Below, piece by piece: positions 58,240-64,000 of a DNA stretch of 64,000 nucleotides. The DNA is from Rhizobiaceae bacterium (GTDB taxonomy: Bacteria; Pseudomonadota; Alphaproteobacteria; Rhizobiales; Rhizobiaceae). Numbering within the stretch: position 1 is the stretch's first letter; every line of letters starts with the position of its first letter. The translations under genes were made by a program, and so were the position numbers. The DNA lies in contig JARGOX010000002.1 of the NCBI GenBank assembly GCA_029233925.1, positions 248,001 through 312,000 of the forward strand. The letters run 5' to 3'. The notes beneath the pieces are model-generated. The model saw only the letters and a list, made by a program, of their open reading frames with translations, was not told the DNA's origin and did not search any database.

Positions 58240-58628
58240 TTCAGGGCCGCCGATTCAAATGCATAGGGAAGAAGTTCACCGATCGTCACGGTTTTGACCA
58301 CGCCCTGCATGTCGCACAGATGAACTTTTACATCAGCATCGGCGAATTCCGCCAGCCGTTGACGGCATCCACCACAGGGTGTGCAGGCAACCATTTTTTC
58401 CGCAATGACGGCCACCTCCAGTATGCGCGAACCGCCAGCCATGATCATATGACCGATCGCCGTGGTTTCCGCACACCAGCCTTCCGGGTAGGAGGCTATT
58501 TCGATGTTGGCGCCGGCATGGATGCGACCGTCGTCGCCGCGTATGGCCGCGCCGACGGGAAATTTTGAATAGGGCGCATGGCAACGAGCCATTGCATCGC
58601 GCGCCGCTTCGAAAAGTTCGTGAGACAT
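58236..58628 (-). CDS. cdd: Cytidine deaminase
   Basis: A 130-residue homotetrameric-type deaminase converting (deoxy)cytidine to (deoxy)uridine. Zinc ligands Cys52, Cys85 and Cys88 (WCAETTAIG; CTPCGGCRQ) and catalytic Glu54 are present, with substrate motif SKFPVGAAI. It lies 9 bases after the second permease gene and is coupled to punA by a 4-base overlap. Together with deoA it feeds imported pyrimidine nucleosides to catabolism and to upp. Confidence 0.94.
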   Translation of the reverse strand: MSHELFEAARDAMARCHAPYSKFPVGAAIRGDDGRIHAGANIEIASYPEGWCAETTAIGHMIMAGGSRILEVAVIAEKMVACTPCGGCRQRLAEFADADVKVHLCDMQGVVKTVTIGELLPYAFESAALK

Positions 58629-58637
58629 AGCTTCGTC

Positions 58638-59609
58638 CTATCGCTCTTTCACATAAGGCACACCGCCGGCCTTTGGCGGGATCGCCTTGCCGATAAATCC
58701 GGCAAGCAGGATAACGGTCAGTATGTAGGGAAGAGCCTGCATGAACTGGACCGGGACTTCGCCAATCAGCGGCAACGGCCTTCCCTGCATCAGGATGGCC
58801 AGGGCATCAAGAAACCCGAACAGCAAACAGGCCAGCATGACATTTACGGGTTTCCACTTGGCAAAAATAAGCGCGGCCAAAGCAATGAAGCCCTTGCCGG
58901 CGGTCATGCCTTTGACAAATCCGGCTGCAACAGCCATCGACAGATAAGCCCCGGCAAAACCACACAGGATGCCGCAGCAGATAACCGCCAGATAACGCAT
59001 ACGGGTCACAGATATGCCGGCTGTATCGACGGCACCGGGATTTTCACCGACCGCACGCAAGCGCAAACCAAAGCGGGTCCGATAGAGCACCCACCAGCTG
59101 AACGGCACCATGGCAAAAGCAAAATAGGTGAGGAGAAAATGCCCCGAAATCAGGTTGGCGTAGATGTCACCGAGATAGGGAATATCCGCCAATGTATCGA
59201 CAAAGGGCAACGTCACCGCCTCGAATCGGCTGTCCCCGCCCAATTGTGGTGTTCGCCCACCCTGACGGAACCAGGCCTGGCCAAGAATGACCGTCGCGCC
59301 GATCGCAATGAAATTGATTGCCACGCCGGAAACAATCTGGTTTCCGCGCTGGGTAATGGACGCATAACCGTGCACAAGTGCCAGGCATACGGACACTGCA
59401 ATGGCGGCAAGAAGACCCAGAAATGCCGAATCATAAACGGCCGCTGCGGCGCCGCCGGCAAAGGCGGCTGCCAGCATCTTGCCTTCCAGACCGATGTCAA
59501 AAATGCCGGCCCGCTCTGAAAAGAGACCCGCCAGGGCCGCCAGAACCAGCGGAACGGAGAGGCGAATCGTGGCTTCGAGCGTCACCAGTGCAATCTGAAA
59601 ATAATCCAT
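58638..59609 (-). CDS. Nucleoside ABC transporter permease 2 (BmpDEFG/NupQ type)
   Basis: A 323-residue permease of the branched-chain/sugar (BPD_transp_2) fold: LVLAALAGLFSERAGIFDIG near the start, EGKMLAAAFAGGAAAAVYDS, RYRTRFGLRLRAVGENPGAV-type segment (here RFGLRLRAVGENPGAVDTAG) with the coupling region, and AGAYLSMAVAAGFVKGMTAG. This family imports nucleosides with BMP-type lipoproteins (Bacillus NupNOPQ, Streptococcus BmpABCD). Salvage genes cdd, punA and deoA follow directly, which supports nucleoside transport. Confidence 0.9.
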   Translation of the reverse strand: MDYFQIALVTLEATIRLSVPLVLAALAGLFSERAGIFDIGLEGKMLAAAFAGGAAAAVYDSAFLGLLAAIAVSVCLALVHGYASITQRGNQIVSGVAINFIAIGATVILGQAWFRQGGRTPQLGGDSRFEAVTLPFVDTLADIPYLGDIYANLISGHFLLTYFAFAMVPFSWWVLYRTRFGLRLRAVGENPGAVDTAGISVTRMRYLAVICCGILCGFAGAYLSMAVAAGFVKGMTAGKGFIALAALIFAKWKPVNVMLACLLFGFLDALAILMQGRPLPLIGEVPVQFMQALPYILTVILLAGFIGKAIPPKAGGVPYVKER

Positions 59610-59612
59610 GAT

Positions 59613-60749
59613 CTACTCTCCCGGCGTCGAAACTTCGGAGGGATTGCCCGCCCCGCGCAGGGTAGCAAAAAAGGCAACAAGGGCGGGCCGGAACATATTC
59701 TCCAGCGCACCGGCAAACAGAATGACAAGACCCTGAATAATAGTGATCATGTCACGGGATATCTCCGGCATTTCGAACGAAATCTCGGCGCCGCCCTGGT
59801 AGAGGACGCCGAACAGGATGGCCGCGGGAATGATGCCAACAGGATGTGAGCGCCCCATCAGCGCAACCGCAATGCCGACAAAGCCGGCGCCGGCGACAAA
59901 ATCCAGTTGCAGACGATGCTGATCACCCATGATCGGGTTGAGGGCCATCATGCCCGCCAAGCCGCCTGAAATCAGCATCGTGATGATGATGATACGGGCA
60001 TCCTTGATACCGGCATAGCGCGCGGCTTTCGGACTGGCCCCCATGGTGCGAATTTCATAACCCAGACGGGTACGCCATATGAGCAGCCAGACAAAAAAGG
60101 CAGCAACCAGTGCAACAAGGAACGAAAGGTTGAAGGGCGCGCCGCCGATATCAAATCCAAATATGGCCAGCAGCCAGTCCAGCCGCGGGAGCTGCCCTCC
60201 CTCCAGGAAAGTCCGGGTTTGCGGCGCCATGGAGCCCAAAGGTTTGATCACTTCCACCAGCATGTAGACCATCAGGCTGGAGGCGATGAAATTGAACATG
60301 ATCGTGGTGATCACAACGTGGCTGCCGCGTTTGGCCTGCAGGAATCCCGGAATAAGGGCCCAGGCTGCTCCAAACAGCGCAGAGGCCATGACCGCGACCA
60401 TAAAGGTCATGTACCAGGGAAAGATGCCGTCCAGCCACAGACAGACCAGGGCTACGCCCAGACCGCCGACATAGGCTTGGCCCTCGCCGCCAATATTGAA
60501 GAGGCCGCAATGAAAAGCAACGGAGACAGCCAGTCCGGTAAAGATGAAATTGGTGGCATAATACAGCGTGAATCCCAGGCCCTCGCCATAACCGAAAGCG
60601 CCCTGGACCAGCAACGACGCGGCCTTGATCGGACTCTGACCGACAATAAGCACCACGAGGCCAGCAACAAGAAACGCGACGACCAGATTGATCAGCGGGA
60701 TCAGCACATATTCCACCCACCCCGGTAGTTTTTCGTAGGGACTGCTCAT
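59613..60749 (-). CDS. Nucleoside ABC transporter permease 1 (BmpDEFG/NupP type)
   Basis: A 378-residue permease paired with the next gene product: N-terminal helix (VLIPLINLVVAFLVAGLVVL), FHCGLFNIGGEGQAYVGGLG, the coupling motif RTRLGYEIRTMGASPKAARY and DFVAGAGFVGIAVALMGRSH. The two unequal permeases form the heterodimeric channel of BMP-type nucleoside importers. Its start overlaps the end of the ATPase gene by 4 bases, and 3 bases separate it from the second permease gene. Confidence 0.9.
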   Translation of the reverse strand: MSSPYEKLPGWVEYVLIPLINLVVAFLVAGLVVLIVGQSPIKAASLLVQGAFGYGEGLGFTLYYATNFIFTGLAVSVAFHCGLFNIGGEGQAYVGGLGVALVCLWLDGIFPWYMTFMVAVMASALFGAAWALIPGFLQAKRGSHVVITTIMFNFIASSLMVYMLVEVIKPLGSMAPQTRTFLEGGQLPRLDWLLAIFGFDIGGAPFNLSFLVALVAAFFVWLLIWRTRLGYEIRTMGASPKAARYAGIKDARIIIITMLISGGLAGMMALNPIMGDQHRLQLDFVAGAGFVGIAVALMGRSHPVGIIPAAILFGVLYQGGAEISFEMPEISRDMITIIQGLVILFAGALENMFRPALVAFFATLRGAGNPSEVSTPGE

Positions 60750-62281
60750 TGCGCCGCCTCCTGGTCTTCCTCAACACCTGCCATCAGAAGACCCAATTCA
60801 CCCTCGGTCGCTTCCGGTGTGCGCTCCCCGACAACACGTCCGGCAAACATCACCAATATGCGGTCCGACAAAGACCTGATCTCGTCGAGTTCCACCGACA
60901 CCAGCAGGATGGCCTTTCCGGCATCGCGCATCTCGATGATGCGCTTGTGGATGAATTCAATGGCGCCGACATCAACACCGCGCGTTGGCTGACCGATGAT
61001 CAGCACAATCGGGTCGCGCTCCATTTCCCTTGCCAGCACAATCTTCTGCTGGTTTCCACCAGAGAAATTTGCTGTTTTCAGCCGCACATCCGGCGGGCGA
61101 ATGTCATATTTTTCAACACTTTCTTGTGCAGAATTGCGAATGTTCTCCAGATTGAGCATCGGTCCGTTGAGATATTCGGGATCATCGTGATAGCCCAGAA
61201 TGGCATTTTCATTTTCTTCAAAGCTGAGAACCAGGCCCATATGGTGGCGGTCTTCGGGAACATGGGCGAGACCACGTTTGCGCAGCAGCGCAGGATCGGC
61301 CTCACCCGTCGCGCCGATGGCTTCGCCATCCAGCAGGACGGTCCCGGATTCGGCGCGCCGAATACCGGTGATGGCCTCCAGCAGTTCCGACTGGCCATTT
61401 CCGGCCACACCGGCAATGCCGACGATCTCGCCGGCCCGCACGTCGAGCGAAACATTGTCCACCATGACCACGCCCCGTCCGTCGCGCACCGTCAGATTGG
61501 TCACGGCAAGCTTGACATCGGTCGGACTTGCATCACCCTTTTCCACCTGCAGCAGCACCCGGCGTCCCACCATCAGTTCTGCCAGCTCTTCAACGGAGGT
61601 CGTGGCGGTTTCCCGTGTGGCGACGATTTCGCCACGCCGCATCACTGAAACCTCGTCGGTAATGGCCATGATCTCGCGCAGTTTGTGGGTGATCAGGATG
61701 ATTGTCTTTCCCTGGTCGCGCAATTGCCGAAGGATGCGAAACAGGTGATCGGCTTCCGGCGGGGTCAGCACACCGGTCGGTTCATCGAGAATCAGGATTT
61801 CAGCGCTGCGATAAAGCGCCTTGAGAATTTCAACACGCTGCTGCAGGCCAACCGGCAGTTCTTCAATCACTGCATCGGCGTTGACGTCCAGCGCATATTC
61901 CCTTTCCAGTCGTTTCAGTTCCGCCCGGGCCTTGGTGATCCCCCGGTTCAAAATGGCGTTTTCCTCGGCGCCGAGCATGACATTTTCCAGAACGGTGAAA
62001 TTGTCGACAAGCATGAAATGCTGGTGCACCATGCCGATGCCTGAGGCGATGGCCACATTGGGGTCTCGGATGATCACCTTGCTGCCATTGACCATGATAT
62101 CGCCGCGATCGGCCTGATAAAATCCATAGAGGATCGACATCATCGTGGATTTTCCGGCACCGTTTTCCCCGATAATGCCGTGAATCGTGCCTTTTCGGAC
62201 AGCCAGGTTGATGTTCTTGTTGGCATGAACAGCACCGAAACTCTTGTCGATGCCCTTTAATTCGATAGCCAGGTCGTCCAT
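60746..62281 (-). CDS. Nucleoside ABC transporter ATPase with two ATP-binding domains
   Basis: A 511-residue RbsA/NupO-like duplicated ATPase. Domain 1 has Walker A GENGAGKST (38-46) and Walker B ILILDEPTGVLTP but a degenerate signature (LPVGLQQRVEIL). Domain 2 has a degenerate P-loop (GVAGNGQSEL) but an intact signature FSGGNQQKIVLARE. This asymmetry is usual in the family. It starts the reverse-strand operon, and the matching BMP-family binding lipoprotein gene, normally adjacent, is missing from the 325 bases upstream. Confidence 0.92.
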   Translation of the reverse strand: MDDLAIELKGIDKSFGAVHANKNINLAVRKGTIHGIIGENGAGKSTMMSILYGFYQADRGDIMVNGSKVIIRDPNVAIASGIGMVHQHFMLVDNFTVLENVMLGAEENAILNRGITKARAELKRLEREYALDVNADAVIEELPVGLQQRVEILKALYRSAEILILDEPTGVLTPPEADHLFRILRQLRDQGKTIILITHKLREIMAITDEVSVMRRGEIVATRETATTSVEELAELMVGRRVLLQVEKGDASPTDVKLAVTNLTVRDGRGVVMVDNVSLDVRAGEIVGIAGVAGNGQSELLEAITGIRRAESGTVLLDGEAIGATGEADPALLRKRGLAHVPEDRHHMGLVLSFEENENAILGYHDDPEYLNGPMLNLENIRNSAQESVEKYDIRPPDVRLKTANFSGGNQQKIVLAREMERDPIVLIIGQPTRGVDVGAIEFIHKRIIEMRDAGKAILLVSVELDEIRSLSDRILVMFAGRVVGERTPEATEGELGLLMAGVEEDQEAAQ

Positions 62282-62606
62282 GCGCCATCCATTTTGATCA
62301 ATTGGTCAAGGCATGACCTTATTCATCTGATTGGCGCGATACCAGCCCAAACCGGCTGTTTTTTCAAAAGCCCATTGTTTCTGCGCCTGTTCCATGTTGA
62401 TAAGAATGAATTGTGCGTTGCCGGAGCAAGACATGAGCGCCGTTTCCTTTCTCTCCAAAGTTCCTGTTCCTGTCAGGTCAGAGGCCGCCGATGATCGTGT
62501 CGAGCGTATCCGATATGTTGTCGGCACTGGGCCCATTGCAATGCACACAATAATCGCCTGCCAAAAATGGCCTGCGACGTCCTGAAACAACCCGCATGGT
62601 GATACA
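62282..62606. other. Divergent gap upstream of the nucleoside transporter operon
   Basis: This 325-base gap separates the ATPase gene from the thioesterase gene and should hold both promoters. I find no BMP lipoprotein sequence in it. The only coding candidate is the 42-codon frame listed separately. No clear operator or terminator is visible. Confidence 0.4.
62306..62434 (-). CDS. Candidate 42-residue small protein before the transporter ATPase
   Basis: A short frame starts at ATG 62434 with AAAGGAAA about 10 bases upstream and ends 24 bases before the ATPase start codon, on the same strand. The product begins MSCSGNAQFILINMEQAQKQ and ends WYRANQMNKVMP; no homology is recognised. It could be a leader peptide of the transporter operon or a chance frame. 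Confidence 0.2.
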   Translation of the reverse strand: MSCSGNAQFILINMEQAQKQWAFEKTAGLGWYRANQMNKVMP

Positions 62607-63041
62607 ATGACCCGGCCTACACCCAATCAGCGTGACAGCTACAAGCTGTTTCGGCCCTTGCAGACCCGCTGGGCCGACAATGACATCTATGGCCATATGA
62701 ACAATGTGGTCCACTACGCGCTGTTCGACACAGCGATCAATGGCTGGCTGGTCGATGCCGGCCTTCTGGACCTGCATCAGGGTGCGACGATCGGTCTGGT
62801 GGTGGAAACCGGGTGCCACTATTTCGCTGAGTTGGCCTTCCCCGACACAATAGAGGCTGGTATCGGTGTTGAACGGATCGGCACGTCATCCGTGGTTTAT
62901 CAGATTGCCCTGTTTCGCGGCGATGATGAACAGGCGGCGGCACAGGGTCGTTTCGTGCATGTCTATGTGGATCGCCAGACCCGGCGCCCGCAACCGCTGG
63001 GAGCAAACTGGCGCGCAGTCCTGGAAGGCCAATTGTCATGA
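62607..63041 (+). CDS. Acyl-CoA thioesterase, 4HBT hotdog family
   Basis: A 144-residue hotdog-fold protein with the YbgC/4HBT active-site region LQTRWADNDIYGHMNNVVHY (Asp24/Asp26) and LVVETGCHYFAELAFPDTIE. Such enzymes hydrolyse acyl-CoA thioesters; chain-length preference cannot be told. It overlaps slyX by 4 bases (ATGA), so the two are co-expressed. The ribosome site before ATG 62607 is weak. Confidence 0.87.
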   Translation: MTRPTPNQRDSYKLFRPLQTRWADNDIYGHMNNVVHYALFDTAINGWLVDAGLLDLHQGATIGLVVETGCHYFAELAFPDTIEAGIGVERIGTSSVVYQIALFRGDDEQAAAQGRFVHVYVDRQTRRPQPLGANWRAVLEGQLS

Positions 63042-63259
63042 CAAACACCGCAGAGGAATCCGAAGAACGGATCGCCAGGCTCGAAGAGCATGTGGCGCAC
63101 CAGGCCCAGACGATCGAGGAACTGTCGGATCAATTGAGCGAACAATGGAAACAGGTCAGCAACCTGCAGAACAAATACGAGCAATTGGTCCAGCGGCTTC
63201 TGGCATTTGAAGAACAGAGCCATGATGCACCGGCCGATACACGACCACCCCATTATTGA
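63038..63259 (+). CDS. slyX: SlyX-family coiled-coil protein
   Basis: A 73-residue SlyX homologue: heptad-rich helix from EERIARLEEHVAHQAQTIEE to EQLVQRLLAFEEQS, then a Pro-rich end APADTRPPHY. SlyX proteins are short coiled coils of unknown function. It starts inside the thioesterase stop codon. The stop region lies in an imperfect 16-bp tandem duplication, CCACCCCA(T/C)TAT(T/C)GAG, at 63245-63276. Confidence 0.88.
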   Translation: MTNTAEESEERIARLEEHVAHQAQTIEELSDQLSEQWKQVSNLQNKYEQLVQRLLAFEEQSHDAPADTRPPHY

Positions 63260-63298
63260 GCCACCCCACTATCGAGCGATGCCATTCAGAGAACCAAA

Positions 63299-64000
63299 AT
63301 GACAGAATTTTCCGGATTCACCCCACTCGTTCAATCCCTTCCTGCCTCCATTCCCTTTGTCGGACCGGAAACACAGGAACGTGCATCCGGCAAGGTCTTT
63401 CGGGCTCGCATCGGGGCCAATGAAAGTGGCTTTGGCCCTGCACCCTCGGTCAAGCAGGCGATGCGCGAAGGCGCAGAGGATGTGTGGAAATATTGCGATC
63501 CGGAAAATCATGATCTGCGCCAGGCGCTGGCAAACCATCTTGCACTGGCGCCTGATCAGATTGTCGTGGGAGAGGGTATTGATGGGCTGTTGGGGCTCAT
63601 TGTTCGTCAGATCGTCACCCATAATACGCCCGTCGTGACATCGCTGGGCGCCTATCCGACATTCAATTATCATGTCGCCGGCTTCGGCGGTCGCCTGGTT
63701 ACCGTGCCCTATCGCGACGACAGGGAAGATCTCGATGCGCTGCTTGCAGCCGTGCAGCGCGAGGGCGCGCCGCTGGTCTATCTTGCCAATCCGGACAATC
63801 CGATGGGCACATGGAACACCAGCGCGGACATTGTCTCCTTTGCAAAGGCCTTGCCGGAACAGACGCTTCTGGTGCTGGATGAAGCCTACGGCGAAATGGC
63901 TCCAGACGGGATTATTCCAGCCTCAAACGCATTGCTGGACAATTCCAATATCCTGCGCATGCGGACATTTTCCAAGGCTTACGGGCTGGCGGGCCTGCGT
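63299..64000 (+). CDS. PLP-dependent aminotransferase (HisC-like), cut by the window edge
   Basis: The first 234 codons of a fold-type I aminotransferase. Visible marks are ARIGANESGFGPAPSV, the cofactor loop GEGIDGLLGL, the Asn of YLANPDNPMGTW, the Asp/Tyr pair LVLDEAYGEMAP, and the PLP lysine in FSKAYGLAGLR at the right edge. It resembles HisC and related aromatic or histidinol-phosphate aminotransferases. No frame break is visible before base 64000. Substrate cannot be assigned; position after slyX gives no clue. Confidence 0.88.
   Translation, partial: MTEFSGFTPLVQSLPASIPFVGPETQERASGKVFRARIGANESGFGPAPSVKQAMREGAEDVWKYCDPENHDLRQALANHLALAPDQIVVGEGIDGLLGLIVRQIVTHNTPVVTSLGAYPTFNYHVAGFGGRLVTVPYRDDREDLDALLAAVQREGAPLVYLANPDNPMGTWNTSADIVSFAKALPEQTLLVLDEAYGEMAPDGIIPASNALLDNSNILRMRTFSKAYGLAGLR

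Noticed and set aside
58578-59519. Forward-strand open frame opposite a nucleoside permease gene
   Set aside because: Basic, motif-free translation antisense to a clear membrane permease.

Overview
The window reads as chromosome of an alphaproteobacterium, most likely order Hyphomicrobiales (Rhizobiales). Supporting signs are moderately high GC, a complete tad/cpa pilus locus with rhizobial gene content, a cycM-kdsB-pheA neighbourhood, a yejA1-yejA2-yejB-yejE-yejF operon with two binding proteins, a betI/choX/choV/choW choline locus, and a perfect CtrA-type box in front of cpaB. I cannot name the genus. No tRNA, rRNA or CRISPR array was seen. The only mobile-element trace is a decayed IS5-type transposase fragment near 13.2-13.4 kb.

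Layout. 0-3.3 kb: an RtcB-family RNA ligase cut by the left edge, then an rtcB2-prfH pair (RNA ligase plus GGQ release-factor homologue), an RNA-repair and ribosome-rescue module. 3.4-4.0 kb: two small, poorly supported reverse-strand frames. 4.2-12.1 kb: a reverse-strand choline operon, betB-betA-choX-choV-choW-betI, for uptake of choline and oxidation to glycine betaine. Its permease is a fused tandem duplicate and its promoter region carries two 16-bp inverted repeats. 12.2-15.2 kb: a beta-hydroxyacid dehydrogenase, the transposase remnant, a di-haem cytochrome c peroxidase and a divergent Sel1 protein whose start overlaps it.

15.2-23.2 kb: the most unusual metabolic block. A reverse-strand operon encodes an SsuD-like sulfonate monooxygenase, an aldo/keto reductase and a flavin reductase, joined by TGATG stop/start overlaps, followed by a three-part TRAP transporter. 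Divergent to it are a GntR/UTRA regulator and a Gfo/Idh/MocA dehydrogenase. The enzyme trio matches SmoC/SmoB/SmoA of the oxidative sulfoquinovose pathway, but a TRAP transporter and a sugar-type dehydrogenase replace the ABC transporter and glycosidase, so I infer a variant sulfosugar or sulfonate desulfonation system.

23.3-29.1 kb: housekeeping genes (HIT protein, nudC, gshB, recR, pheA, kdsB, cycM). 29.2-36.9 kb: a peptide/microcin C-type ABC transporter operon. 36.9-39.7 kb: NlpC/P60 hydrolase, MarR regulator and an M17 aminopeptidase. 39.8-52.4 kb: the tad/cpa pilus locus, with tadD on the left, tadC-tadB-cpaF-cpaE-cpaD-cpaC-cpaB, cpaA and the 59-residue Flp pilin on the reverse strand, and a pilus N-terminal-domain protein plus two TadE-like pseudopilins on the forward strand. 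tadC is frameshifted by an extra TCGA unit.

52.6-62.3 kb: two convergent nucleoside-salvage operons. deoB-add-upp-(aspartic protease) is on the forward strand. A BMP-type nucleoside ABC transporter (ATPase and two permeases) followed by cdd-punA-deoA is on the reverse strand. No substrate-binding protein for it lies in the window. 62.6-64.0 kb: a thioesterase, slyX and a PLP aminotransferase cut by the right edge.
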